This document shows, piece after piece, positions 13,837-27,765 of a stretch of DNA of 64,000 bases. Source of the DNA: Neodiprion pinetum (taxonomy: Eukaryota > Arthropoda > Insecta > Hymenoptera > Diprionidae); NCBI RefSeq assembly GCF_021155775.2, contig NC_060237.1, positions 17,258,970-17,322,969 on the forward strand, given 5' to 3'. Each line of letters begins with the position of its first letter. The first letter of the stretch is position 1. A program made the translations under genes and the position numbers. The notes under the pieces were generated by a model. That model searched no databases and was not told the DNA's origin. It saw only the letters and a program-made list of their open reading frames with translations.

Positions 13837-16800
13837 TTTGTCTTCACTCCTCCCCCCGCCCCGCCGCTCCTTGCCCCTGCTTCTTCTTCTCGTAAAAAGT
13901 AAGTTAAAGTTTCGCCTGCTAATGAAAAACCTTAAATTTTACACGAGGCAATTGGCCCCTTCGTTTCAGCGTTCCTGCTGCTTCGGATTAAGCCCCTGGG
14001 GATGGGGTCGTGGGGCGACGGCGCATACACACTGACACGCCGAAATACTAACACACTTCTCTCCTCCGGCATGCATCCGTTCGTAATGACTCTGCCTAAA
14101 AACTCATCATCATTTCCAGACAATGAAACTCCACTCCGGGCGACGCTGTCTCGCTGACAATTTGACGAACCATAATCGGCGATGCATTCTTCCAGGGGCG
14201 TCGCGAATTCCTGATATCATCAGACACCCAAGTGTCAGCATATTATCCGCATTTCGTCGTGTTACAAAAAAGAAATACCCTAATTTCAGAAAATACGTTG
14301 TCGAATGACGAAGACGAGGTAGATTGCGAAATATGTGCATGCATACTGACTCGCAGGCGGCATAACGAAAACGATTTCACTCGTATGAATAATTCTGGAA
14401 AAGCCAGTGGAACTGTTCGGATGAAAATTGGTCGCAGAATGAGGAACCGGGTATAAAACTATGAGAAATCAACAATGTCTATCGGTCATGCTAGTACAAA
14501 AAAAAGTTTCGTCTTCCATGCATTTCGCTAGTTGTCGTTAATCTATCCCGAATGAAGCGACATCAAGAACTGAAGACAAAGCATTTTATAAATTCAACAA
14601 ACAAATGTCCAAGACAGCAATATCTGAGCGGAAACATCTGGCAATTAAATTGAAGTGGTAAAAAATGTAGCTTGGAAGTTCCCGCAAAGAGAACCCATCT
14701 TCATCCTCGTGTAATTACACCGCGGTCTGCGTTAATTGAGTATAAAGCAGAAAAGTTCGAGATCAAAAACATCGGGATGTTTTTTCCGCGGACCGTTCCG
14801 GAGGGCCAGGGCGCCGATGTAGGAGTTTGAGCGCTCTTCAAGGCGCTAAGTGGTGCCTCGATGCACCTGCACCACTGGGATGGGGATTGGAAAGTTTACA
14901 TTTCTGGTGGTGCGATGGGAGTTTCCTGACTGACGATACCGACTTACAGCTCCTTTGGGTCTCGTATCCAGTTATGACCATATCGACGGAGGAACTAGTA
15001 TAATATTATCGCCCGCAGTCCGGCATCACCCGTACACGCTGTATGCGTCGTAAAAATAATGCTGGAACCGCTGGAGATAAATAACGTCGTGCGAAATGTG
15101 CATGATATACATGGGGGAAATTTACCGATGCCAAGGGAAATACGTAATATTTGTTCTCACGAATATATATTTCAAGATTGCAATTCCCATGCAGGTGATT
15201 AAATTTACCACCTGTTTGACTCATACTTATACTCGTTGACGGAGATAATTTGTTCGGATGTTGAAATGTTTTCGTCGAAATTAATACGATCATAAAAATT
15301 ACTTTCGAGGAGAAATTTACTGGTTTTACAATATACACCTACTGTAGTAATATTCAAACAACTATTAGAGTACGTCATCGTTATGAAATAAAAATTATAA
15401 ATTTCTGCCAATTTATTAATACAATCTAAACGTCTTATGCCCAGAAATTACTTTACCACGTCCTTTCAGTTTTTCAATATCGTGAGTCTGATTTGATTTA
15501 TTTTGTTCACGCTCCCAGAGCGGAAATTATTGTACGATTCACTCGACGATTCTTGGCTTAATTCTTCACATACGTCAAAGGCATCTGTGCCTAATTACCC
15601 GAATACGTTTCCCGGCTGAATTCAAGCACACTAGCCATTATTTTCGCATAGGTATATTATTTTTTGTGCTTGGCAAATTACACAACATGCGCACGTATGC
15701 GTAATTATATGTACGCTTGTAGGTAATAAACTTCGTTCACGCACCAAGGCGAAACGAGTATAATTAGTAAAAGCCGAAATTGGTAAAAGAAGAAAAAAAA
15801 GAAAAAACTCATTCCGGTGATAAAAATAATTCAGATACAAATGTAATATTTTCCCCGACGAAATTACCACTGCATTTAGGTTAATCTTACATTTCAAAGT
15901 ATTGTAATGTGTCAATTATCTGAGACTTTTCAAACGATGAATTTCAGGAATGTAGGTAGACAGCAAAACGATTTAACCTCATAAACATTGATTCAAACGA
16001 ATGCTTTGCAGTGATATCACGACTCACATGAAGATAGATTGTCATGTCGTGAGTGTGTTTCGGACGAACAGAAATGTTAAAATCCGGTCTTTTTGGGGCA
16101 TTGGAAAAAACTAATGAAATTGACGAGGATCCCCCCGTATAATCGAGGTATTTTATTACATTTACACCTGGGTCGCATCCGTTCCAGTCCTGCACACCGC
16201 ACGCTCAGTCTTTCTTCAACGTCGGTTTCATTTATCAAGCTCCGATCGAGTCCCAGCGATCAACCTTTTCACACTCGTTAAACTAAGTTCAGCGGCATCT
16301 TCCAAGAGACTCCGGTATACGGCTCCTCTTTATCGATCCCCAGGTGATCGTGCAGCGTACGGGAGGACACCGAGTTGAACGCCGAGTTCAGACGGGAGAG
16401 AGGAGAATGAGATCTATACATACATATATATATATATATATCTATATATATGGAGGGAGGGAAGGAGAGAGCGGAGGGTGAGACAAGACCACAAAGGGGC
16501 TGGCCTCGCTAAACATTGCGTGAGGAGTCGGGAGTCGCGCCGACCGGGCAAACCGAGGAGGTTCAGGACGGGGATGAGGGGAAGGAACGAAATATTTGAG
16601 TTACTCGGCAAACACGTAAATGTAAACTTGGTGCTTACAGTGGCGTTTACTTTTCTCTCTCCCGTCAACCCCTCGGTTTTACCCCCGGGGGCTTTGCAGG
16701 GCAGAGTGAAGTAGGCTAGGGAGGTTTGCCTGCCGGAGGGTGGGTCGACTAACCGTCGGGCAAATATTGACCTGGTGGGATATTGCTCCCAATCCTTGTT

Positions 16801-17718
16801 TGTCCCATCCACCGTGTGTGTCCTGTACCTACCCTCTGCCTACTCGCACACAAGCCCCATTTTCGTCTATCTTCCTCCTTCTCTCTCGAAGCGTAACACG
16901 ATGTCCGTCTGCGACCGAGGAAGAAATACATCGGTGTGCGTACACCTGATCTATAAACGTCACGGATATACGATGGTGATATTATTTCCCTCGTGTCTGC
17001 GCAGCTGCTTGGAAGGGACGTTTATAAGGCGATTTCGAAACGTGTAATTGGACCCAGGTGAGTAGTCACGCGCGATACGAATATGCCGATGTACATTTCG
17101 AATTGAAAGTTTGTTACGGGTCAAATGTGCATTTTCATTTCCACTCCATCGATAATTGCTCCTGTACGGGTGCGATAGACCGACCTGTGTGCGATAATAT
17201 GTCGTTGACCTACCCTGCCCCGATTATTGACAGAAGAAAAAAGGGAGACGAGTTGGGGGAGCATTGAAATGGGTATGCGATGCATGCGCGGCGAAAGGGA
17301 GCCGAGGAAAGCACGTCCATTACGTACCGAAATCTGATCTGGTTCAGGGGTCAATCTGTACCGTAAGTTAGGGTGGAGTAAAAAAAAGTATCTCAATACT
17401 TTTTTATCGACGGGACTGGTAGACATTGATTCGGATGTATGAATGGATGATTCTTCGTTAGAAATCTACATGTTTTATCAACGAGAAGAATTATCCATGT
17501 GACAACGATCAAGGTTCAGGCTTCACAAAACTGATTTTAGCTCATTGCACATCACCAATTCGTCATATAATTATTTCGAAAAGCATTGTCGAGAAGCAGA
17601 AACCCTGAAATACCTTATAAGGTAATAACATTACAACATCAATTTTGACGCTTGGTGCTCTGATGAATGAAGTTTTTTCGAGAGTGTTATCGAAGGTCTG
17701 TGTTCTGCTAGGGCACTT
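13837..17718. other. no gene recognised
   Basis: Short, non-matching open frames only. The 16.4-16.9 kb part is GC-rich with overlapping open frames on both strands. A 14-bp perfect palindrome (TACCTTATAAGGTA) sits at 17611-17624. Confidence 0.55.
16424..16451. repeat. (AT)n microsatellite
   Basis: An alternating AT tract interrupted by a single C. Confidence 0.9.
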
Positions 17719-17810
17719 AAAGTCACGTGAAGAGTCGCGTGATGTCACCCGAGGTCACGTGAGGTCCCATGAAGTGGCGTCAAGTCACGTGAAATCTTTT
17801 CAAGTCAGAT
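17719..17810. repeat. decamer tandem array of E-box motifs (GARGTCACGT)
   Basis: From 17731 to 17810 the sequence falls into eight consecutive 10-bp units of consensus GARGTCACGT, with a ninth, similar unit at 17719-17728 offset by 2 bp. Three perfect CACGTG palindromes occur at 17724, 17756 and 17786, the last two exactly 30 bp apart. CACGTG is the canonical site of bHLH-ZIP and CLOCK/CYCLE-type factors. The open frame across the array (Ser/Arg/His-rich) follows from the repeat and is not called as a gene. Confidence 0.8.
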
Positions 17811-20800
17811 GTACACCCAGCTCCACGAGGCTTACCGTGCCACCCTCTCCTATTCAATTCCCCTACCAACGCGCGTACAGCTATTTATTTATGCAAGTAC
17901 GTACACTGTCAATTTCTGAGTCCAATTACGGATTATACGTTTCAACTGAATCTACACCGTGTAATTTGGCGGCAGCGGAGCTGGAAACGAGCAATCGTCC
18001 TCGTCTGCACGCGGGTCGTCGATGATGTCGGACTCGTTTGGGAGTGATGATGAACGCACTACCCGCAGCGATAACGCCGCGTCCTCCGAAATCACGTGAC
18101 AAACAAATTGACCTGAATAATTAACCTCCCGCTCTTCATTATTGAAAGAAATAAGAGAGAAGGGGAGGTTATTATAATAACCCTGAAAATTAGAATTGAG
18201 CTTTCACGAGATCTGGACATTTTAAGGTTTAGAAATTCAATCCCCGGCATTTGCAGATAGACCTCAGTGTGTGTGCAATTTTTCGTCCCTCGATATCTCA
18301 AGAACAAATAAACGGATTTGAATGATCTACGTTTCAATTGGCGAAACTTCGCTACACTTGGGAATTGATTAGATTTTGGGTGCAATCGGTCCAACAGTTT
18401 TCAAGTTATTAATCTAAATACATCAGAAAATGAATAACAATAATAATATCTTCGACACGAAATTGATGGATTTTGAGAATTTAGTCTGAATCGACGCGGC
18501 TCTTCTTGCCCTAGAACTGACTGAATTTTGGATCTCATCCGTCGCGTGGTATTCAAGTTTTCTAAATAACAAAAACAAACATCTCATGTGTCGATATTTG
18601 ATGAGTTCAACTGCATTCAAGCGAAAAGTTTATAGGCTCGCAAATCACGGTCAACCAAATCACCCGGTTGTTTTATAATAATGAACAATTTCCGCACCCA
18701 TGTCTGTTGTGTAAGAGACAACCGTTTTTTATGTTACCTATGTTGTGCAAAAACTGTTCCATGAAAATTATCGAACTTCGATCGAACAAAATTGAAAGGA
18801 AATTTCGCTGAGCAGATTGAACGTATTTTCAGGCCAGGTACGCAAAGCTTCGAAATAAGACATATAACGACTTTATTAGATGAATCTAATTATTTTTCCG
18901 GTTTTATATAGCGTGCAAGTTGGTATATGAAACGAGACTGGCTCACAGGGAGAGCGAAGAATCTTTTAAAGAGAAGTAATTAAGCCGCCGTTGGGAGGTA
19001 CGAACGCTTAATTATTTTGGTTAAGCGGAGTTGAAACAAAGGAGAAGAAAAATGATTAAATCGGTTTCCTTCGCGCGAGCGGTGTAACCCTCCTCAACTA
19101 ACGCGTTAATTAATAACCTCGAAGGTTGATGGTGTCACAATGACGGTATGAGGCTTTCCCTTGTATGTATTATACAAAAAGAATTTGTATAATAATGACA
19201 ACGGTGGCTAAAAAGAAGGAATGTAAAAGGGAGGATGAAATCGAGGGGTGGATTTGGTTCGGCACAGTGCGCCAGTCTGCTGCGTTATGTACACCTATGT
19301 TACAGTTTTCTAACACTCGGAGAATCGACCCGAAAGCTCAGTTAAAGTGGCCCTTGACGCCGGGGCGTCATCAGGCAGAGCTTGAGCTCGAAGAATTTCG
19401 ATTCCTCCAGAGATGTATAGGGTCCTCGGTTCTTATCGCCTCCCGTTCCAAGCCGAGGGCGATCAGTTCCACTCAGGTAATTCGACTCGAAACTTTCTTA
19501 CTTTTTTCCCCTCCTTTTTATGGACCCTCAGCAGAGCGCCGAGGCCTGGGGGAAGTAACGACGCGCTTTATAAATGGGGTATTCCGCGGGTAATTGATCT
19601 GACCGGAACCTTGGCCGTATCAAAACCGTGTCCAATATTGAGAGATATTTTTTTTTACTGGTGTGTGATATTTTTTTAGATTTTTATTCGAAGACGCTGA
19701 GAGGTTGGCAGCTGATGAAATACTTGCAAACATCAACAATGACGGAGTTTTAACGAACTCGACAACTGTAGATCAGCATTCTTTAACCGGTTCGCACCTG
19801 TGGACCGGTGGAAATAGGAGAAATATTTTGCGAACTGGCTGACGGTCGAAACAGAAATAAAAACCAATGCGGATTCGATTTTATTTATTCAATCTCATGT
19901 TATACATTCACTTATGAATTGTATTTTTATCTTCCTGTTACTGTAACGGACCACTGTTTGAAGTACACTTTTACAGATCGCACGAGAAAAGTGAGGCGTG
20001 AAGAACTTTTGAGTAAATTTTGAATTTGAAAGATTTGAAAAAATATAGAGGCCGCTGAAAGATGATGGTAATCAGAAGATAACCTGGTTTCTCCAATTTC
20101 TCGAAAACCAAACTCTTTCCTCTCAAAATTATAGAGAAAATTCCTGTGTTAGTTTAAAAAAAATTTGTAAAAAATTCAATATAAGGTCAGATTTTGGTTT
20201 AGAAGCGATGAATTTCTTTCTTCCGTAATCTTCGTAAAAACTGTCATGGCACGTCGCATTGTCGTCGAATGACATTAAACAGTTCGAAAATCTAAATATT
20301 GATTCGTAATATCGTATAATCTTATTGCTTATCACATATATTACGTATATTACAACATTTACAATTTTTCTCAAGACTTTTACGAACTCTACTATTTCTC
20401 GTATCGTCTGTAGCCTTCGAATTTCACTTGGGTACCTAATTGAATCACGAGCACTGTCGATTTTCGCACACATGTCATCAGCAACTAAGTTCTAAATTTC
20501 TTCGAAAAAAATTCACGCAAGTCACACACACACTCTTATCGACTGATAAAATCATTTCACAAAGATTAGACGTGGAACGCCCCATACATCCACGAGAAAA
20601 TACCCGTAGCAGCTCGATGGCGAGTACTCAAACCGGCAGACAATGATTCGTTTGAAACTTTTCCCTCGGTTCTCGCTCGCTCGCCTGCGTCGCGCGGAAG
20701 CTGCGAAAAGCACGATGAACATTCATCCTGCACCCTCCGACGATTACACATCTCGTGCCGACAGACTTGCCTGCCGGCGGCAAGCTTTCGAAACTTTTAA

Positions 20801-23569
20801 TAACGCATTATCGACCCGGCTAGGATGTGGGAAGGTATCCGCCCCCTGCCACAGGGTCCTCGGGCAAATCTGCACGTTTTATTCACGTGCAACGTCGTTC
20901 CGCCTCTAGTTCGCGTGTAATAACGTTTACGTCATGCGGTTCGCCACAGAATTAAAAAGCGGCAATTTTTTTCCATATTCGCCTGCCTCAGCTTATTTTC
21001 AATTTCCATTTTGAGCTTTGGAACGGCACTGTTCGGGAAAAGAACGCTACACCTGTCACGGCTGGCGGATCGACTGCGTTGAAGACAACTGTTGCAGAGT
21101 TATTCTTGAATTGCCATTATCGCGTGAACGCTTGTATCACCTTGGAGAATGACACAAGGAGTTAGAGTATCCGATTGCGTAATAAATAATATAATACTTG
21201 CTACGAAAATCCTGGAATTTCTACCAGCAAACGGGAACTTGCGGAGAGTATCGAACGACCAAAAACTTTTTAAACGTTCAGACAAATAAGAAACTGTCGA
21301 AAGATACTTCACGTTACCTTCGAATATCGTTCTGTTAAGTTGAAACGGGGATATTTTTTCTGTTACAATTTGGAGATAGTGGCATTGAACATTTCTATAA
21401 AGGAAATTTTCTTTGGGGTGAATTTGATAATCTTCAAAATGTCATAAACTATGCGTACGAGAACTATCTTCTTTTCTTGTTCTGTTGTCGTTTTTTATTT
21501 TTTTTTTTTTTTTCAAGTCGTTTCCGTGCTTCGACGACCTTATTACGCGGTATAAGCCCTATATGCATAAATACTATAGGTTATATCTGTGTAGTCTGAC
21601 TAAGTTTGTAATAATTCACTTTTTATTTCAACGATCGTCATCGGGAGCGTGCAATTTTGCGTGGGTTTATTTAAGACGGTTTTATAAACTTGCTGACGGT
21701 GAGCCACGCTACGCTGTAATGAAAAAGGCTTAGGGAACTGAGAAAGTTCGCTCCGTCGGTCGCTTAATTGTAAATTCGATGCCTTGATTTGAGAAGAAGA
21801 TTATGCAAAAAGAAGAGTATTATACATGTATATAATATGCATAGAATATGAATTTCCATCAATTACGAGGGATTGTTTCCTAACAAGGTGAGTGTTTGAA
21901 AAGAGGAATCCATTTCTTCAGACCCGTATGTACAGCAAGAAATTTTTTGACGAAGCGATTATTCATAACCATACTTTAAGATTAGGCCGATTTCAACAAG
22001 TAGCGTTAAAACGAAATAAATTTTTTCTCACAATTTGCTTAAGAAAGATACCCTTTTCGATTGATATGGAAAAATATTGAAATGCCGCAAATAAAATTGA
22101 GCACTCTGTCAAGCACATTTTTATCAAAAATTCCTCGGTTCGTTCCACGACGAAACTTTGCTGAAGAGCGGAATTTTCTCGAAATTAAAACCTGCAATCC
22201 ACCAATGAACTTGAAAGCTTAACCGACTAATTTCACTCGTCATACCAATTTCACGGTAGAATTTTCATAAGTTCTATATATAATAACCAGACGAAATTCT
22301 GAATACAAATATTCTGAATAAAGTAAATTACTCTCTGTTTTTTACCGCTATAAAGCAGATTTTAATTTTTTTAATAATATTGAATTTAAATTGAAACGAA
22401 TATTGTTAGCAAACTCTCGCATCATCATTTTTAGTACCTATAAATCGTGTAATCGATATCAGCAAGAATGCAGCTGCGAAAAAAATTGTACAATTAAAAG
22501 CAAAGGTTACAAAGTGCTCGCTTGAGTATAAATTTTCATCATCCTCGGTAAACGTTTCGATAGCGGAAATAATGATATCAATGCTTCCCCAGAGCAGTCC
22601 AGCATCCGCGTATAGCTACACATCACCGCGATACATCCCTGACTGTAGGATATAAATAATTTTTCCGACATCTCGTACCCCCGTAATACAGGCGATAAAA
22701 CTGGCAATAACAACCGTTTACGAGCAATAAATTATTACTATCAACTCGAACAGCGTAGGCTGCCGTGCCAATCATTATCCGTAGGTATATACGGATTATA
22801 CGGATTATAGGGTTAGCGGTGGGAAAAGAACAAACAATACCTAACTGCACAACTTTACAGGCGGTGCGATACTTACCGAACGAATACTCGAGTAAGACGA
22901 TTTGGCATATTCTTCGTATTAGAATAGTCGCATAAGTTTACGGGTGAAAGTATCTCACTTTTTTGATCTCGCAAAGTTAAAAAATTGTTTAAAAAAAAAG
23001 TATAAATTTTTACTCGTATTCCGATCTTTTAAATAGTCTGTAGCGTGTAGTGGTTTGCCTCGAGTCTCACCGCATGTTACAAACCACCTGTATACCTACT
23101 TTAGTATATTTGCCAACTGCAATCGGTGAATTACATGTATATTCATTAACTGCGTGTGTATTTGGTGTCTTTTCTATTCAATATGAACATTGGTAACGGT
23201 TCTGTGGAACGTAGTTGCGTATTCTTACTCGACAATCGCACTGGCTCTAAACGATAGAAAGTTCCTGATTACGGAAGATATGCAGTCAACTTTGGAAACC
23301 CTGAAATCGACATTGCACCAACAAGTTCCATCAATCGACTCCAGTGGGTTGGGAGGTGAGAAGAAGATTTTTCTAACAGCGCACTGCGCTCGAATAAGTG
23401 TATATTCCATATAATTCGTCGAACACTAAGTATTTTCATAATCTGCAGCAACTCAACCCTCATACGTGCAAAGTAAGACATAATTTAGATACGATGAGAG
23501 ACTTTTGATCCGCATTCGACGAATTTAATTCACATACCCAACCCAGTTGAGTTCAGTGACTGTAGCAAA
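17811..23569. other. no gene recognised
   Basis: AT-leaning sequence. A 142-codon plus-strand frame at 19165-19593 is the longest one that is not low-complexity; it resembles nothing I know and its length is within chance for this window. Confidence 0.55.
18094..18099. promoter_or_regulatory. isolated CACGTG E-box
   Basis: A fourth perfect CACGTG, within TCACGTGA as in the array, lies about 300 bp downstream. A single site of this length is expected by chance every few kb; proximity to the array is the only reason to list it. Confidence 0.35.
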
Positions 23570-24220
23570 GTGGTGACCAGAAACAAATACGTTTATAGCA
23601 ATGACGTTCTTTTTCCACAAACCAAGTATAAGAACTCCCGAAAATGCTTCCGGATGAATGCAACTTGGGACTTTCGTTCGACGCTTTCACTTCTCCGCAA
23701 ACTTGTCGCTCCGAGTTTTGCTAGTACTTCTGGAATATCGAGCGGGTTTTCAATGACAAAGGGCATGCTTCGCGTCCATGGACGAGTAGGAGTCGTACAT
23801 TCGAAGTAACCATTCCTCGGCCATTGCAACACAGTGCTGACCTCCGTGAAACTTGAGGCACGACACGCAGCCCTGCGCGACTTCGACTTGGGCCCATGAA
23901 CCCGCGCAAGCGTTGGTGTAGGCGCCGACGTGCTCGAGGTATGGCAACAACAGGTGTGCCTGAGCACCACTGAGGACACTCCATTACGTTGGTTAGTCGG
24001 CCGCGGCTCAATTTTGGCTATGAAGCCACGAGGCTATTCTGTGTTACCCTTCGTGGAAACCCCTCGCCCTCCACCCCCGCGGTGAACCCGGAAAGCCATG
24101 CTGCCGCGCAGTGCCGTAGTGCCAGGAAATCGGGAACGAGCCGTGGTCGCCGTAGCCGCCGTAGCAGCGTAGCACTAGGCGTAATTAAATGGATAGTTTC
24201 CGCATTAGCCACGATTGGAT
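23570..24220 (-). other. GC-rich block open in several minus-strand frames, possible coding relic
   Basis: All three minus-strand frames are open over 23750-23950, and one stays open to 23593. One frame reads GCVSCLKFHGGQHCVAMAEE (Cys/His-rich) and another continues as FVIENPLDIPEVLAKLGATS after an apparent frame change near 23755. I do not recognise either peptide. It may be the frameshifted remains of a gene or a chance result of high GC. Confidence 0.2.
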
Positions 24221-26690
24221 AATCCCTATTTTATCGATTAACTCATAGATTTCGTCCTCGACAATGGCCTCCTATCACCTGATACCCCAGGTGTACCCTG
24301 CACACCGAATACCGATCGCTGCCATGCGTGCATGCGGCCCATTCACCGAGGGACACGTAATGTCGGTAAAATAATGGAATTTCTTTTTTTCACCAATCTG
24401 ATCGATGGTACGTCTCTTTCTGTACTCGTCGATTCGACGTCGTTTCAACTATACTACACGTAGGTGTGACGCTACCGCCGATTTTCTACAACTTTGGACG
24501 ATTCGAGTAATCTTTGACCTAGGATCAATCGAATGTATATATTGTAGAGTCGACGACTGAGCAATAATTATCGTTGAGGTGTCGTAACACTTAAATCTAG
24601 ACATATACCAGGAGGGAAAGCGTTCGGCAAGTTGACAACTTTCAGACATCAATATTCTTCAGAGACCTAAAAATGCGAGGTAAATGTTACATAAATTATT
24701 CAACACTTTCATATGGTAGCTGTAGAACTAAGGTCGCTAGGTACTTTTCTACAGTATTTACAGTCTGCTTGCTACTGCTCGACATGGTCAGTCTCACTGT
24801 GCTAGGAATTGTTTTCCTATACAATTGACGTGTAGAGGAGTAAGGAAGTCGTTGCATTTTCGGGATTTTCTTCTCGGGGAAACAATTGCCTTATTGAAAA
24901 GAAAAATATTCTGGTCGTAAAAGAATGTATTCTAGTACGTTTGTGAGTTTTTCTGTTGAAATTTATCAACATTATTGTCTTTGGTGACCTTCCGATGGTT
25001 GTCATCTTCTAGTGAGATAGTAAACAGTTAGTCTCGAGTAAAACTCACCACAGTTCTTAAGGAAGGTTTGAATTAACGATTTACGGTCTAAAACAGCAGC
25101 TGAGTGATCTTGGCTGGTTGTTTACAAATATTCGGTTTTTGCTTCTTGCAAAATCTCAACGAACAATACGTGAATCAAGTTAGTGAAACGTTGAAATTTT
25201 AGTCCAGTTGATTTGACCAACGCACTTCCCGTAGAATCTCCTTAAACCGCTGTTGGAGTTTCCATAATTTTCTGTTCTTCAAACGCTTCAAAGAAACCGC
25301 AAAGTTGTAGAAGGTCCCTTTGCCCCAATCAAATGATGTTACCGATCCCCCTGTTCCGAACTGAAATTAGGAGTTAAAATGCAGTAATTTCGACTGAATA
25401 TTTCCCTCGGTATATCGTACGCGTTAGTCCCATGCGCCCATACATCCAGGCTATAATCTCACGTGAGCGTGAACCATAAACCAAAATTACATGGTAACAT
25501 GCAGTGCACACATAGGAAACGTGGCTTGATATCGACGGTTGGATACTCGCTTAACACGCAACTTTGCCTACATTAGCCGGCACGATCGTGCTTGTATAAC
25601 TTAGCGGCCCGTTCACCCGCAGCAGATTACGGCCGTGTGACGTATGTGCGTATGCATATATGCCCCCCGCGTACGCCCGCGTCAGGGAGGGAACCCGTAA
25701 ATATTAATCAGGCAATCTTTTAGCGCCACGAGGGGAGGATGGGAGCACGGCTCGGCGACTCGGACGAGTGACTCTCGGTCGTAAGTTTGCGAGGGTGCGC
25801 TGTGTGGAAGCTGGAAATTGACGGAAACGTCCCCCTCGCGCGGCAACCTTGCGTGAAAAATACAACCCGACACCAGCTGATGATGTAATTTGTACGCCAC
25901 GCGGCGATTACAAAATTGGGGTTTCTTCTCACGTTGGCGTGCCTTGATCACCCTGTACGTTGCTATGCATCATGGATCGCCTCCGTGGGGAATCGTTTAC
26001 TGTAAAAACTGTGACCCATTCTCTGATGCGCTGTCTTCTCAAGAAGGACGCAAAAATTAGATAGTCGTAAGGAATGAGGAAAACACCCGGCCCTGTCAAA
26101 AGTAAGTGTCGTAAGATCGTAAATTTCGCCTATGTCCAACGGGCCCTACGTAAGGTACGTTAGTCCAGTCTTGAGCTCTCCCTCGCCCCAATAAAGTAAC
26201 GTCGATTTTCAATATAGTCAAATCAAATATTCGTTTGAATTTTCCCGACTCGAAATTTAGACCCTACCACAAGCCTGCAGATACTAAGCAGAGCCTTGTT
26301 TAGGACTTTTTGGTCTTCACGCCCAATTCAGGACTTCGAGAGAGCTATCTTTTTCATAGTTGGACCCTTTGTCAACCTTAACGTCCTATTATAACCTATT
26401 CTGGTACTCTACGCGATACTCCTCTCATATCAGAGCCTGTTTAATGTCTTGAGGTCCTTAAAAAGTACCGCAGTAGTGCCTGGATTGGTGATTATATTAT
26501 TCTACTTACTCGGAATAATTAGGCGCGATAAGGGACCAAGGTTGCGAAAGTATAATAATTCAAATGGTAATGCATTATTTATTACGAAATTAATGAACAA
26601 TACCCCGAACCTAATATTTTTAATCACCCGAAAAATTAAATAACACAATTGATAATTGTCGGTGTATGAAAAATTAATTTGCATTAGATT
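24221..26690. other. no gene recognised
   Basis: Short open frames only. A GC-rich part near 25.6-25.95 kb is open in two minus-strand frames without a recognisable product. Confidence 0.55.
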
Positions 26691-26850
26691 AATTATTACC
26701 AAAGTAATGAGTAATGGATATAATGGATATATGTATAGTTATTATTATTACCAAAGTAATAATCAATGGATTCGAAATGCACTTATTATTACCACAGCAA
26801 TAGGTTGTTGATTATAATTGCAATATTCATGATTACAGTAATAGGTGAAG
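26691..26850. repeat. degenerate interspersed repeats, core ATTATTACCAAAGTAAT
   Basis: Related copies start near 26692, 26741 and 26783, each about 25-30 bp with a trailing ATGGA or ATAGG. Spacing is about 40-50 bp. The surroundings are very AT-rich. Confidence 0.6.
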
Positions 26851-27765
26851 ATAAATGATTGAGTTATATCTTTTTATGATTCTGAAGGTAATCATTATAT
26901 TCAAACTTAGATGAAATTTTATCAGATTATATGTATTCTTATATAATTGTATGACACTACATGCAAATAATTTCATATAATTTTACCATGAAAATTCGAG
27001 GGGGGAATAACTCGGGGTTCAATTGACACGTCAATTGTATAGTTTGAATTACTTCGAATTAATTCTAATGGTCCAAGTAAATTTTTCTAATTCTAATTAA
27101 TTAATTTTAGTTAAACACAATTCACAATTTACTACGTTAGTAAGCATTAATAGTAAAGGACCTGTAGAGGTCTAGAGGATATAGACGATATAAAGAACCC
27201 GTTAAAGTCCTGCGGCTATAGAAGCCCCTGTAGAGGTTTTAAAGATGTCCTTCTTTGAACCTGAACGTGGAAGAAACGAAAATATCGGCCAAGTTTAGGT
27301 TTAGAATAGGTTCTCTTTTCAATACAAAGACTTGCAGGCGTACACGAGGGTTTAAATTTCGACTCGGGTTCAATCGAACATTTCGCTTTAGTCAGAAAGA
27401 GAACAAATTTTGTGACTAAATAAACATAAATTTGTAAAAGAAATTTTAACTACCCTGCTGTCAAATCTCTCTTAAATTGCACGTTATTTAAAGGTAACGT
27501 TACTCCGATGGGACCCCGTCCACCCCTCACAGTTACTAACGGTTGGATTTTGCTTGGTCTCCCCCTAACTGGTAACGTAGTTTATGAACGACCCCCAAGA
27601 GGCGATGCGTGATAGAAGCCAAGGGAGGATCCCAAGCAATACGAACTGATGTATCTACTCGCACACCGCCAAAAAATCCTGTCAACATCGTCGAATAATA
27701 CTTACAGGCTGTATCATTTTAAGAAGAATGGTAAGATATTTCGGAAGAATTGGTTTTACAGGAAA

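Noticed and set aside
13461..13895. 144-codon frame with poly-Ser, and a poly-Arg frame on the other strand
   Set aside because: Produced by the TCT microsatellite and its GC-rich surroundings.
19165..19593. 142-codon plus-strand frame of ordinary composition
   Set aside because: A window this size is expected to contain several chance frames of 120-140 codons; no family match and no clear splice context.
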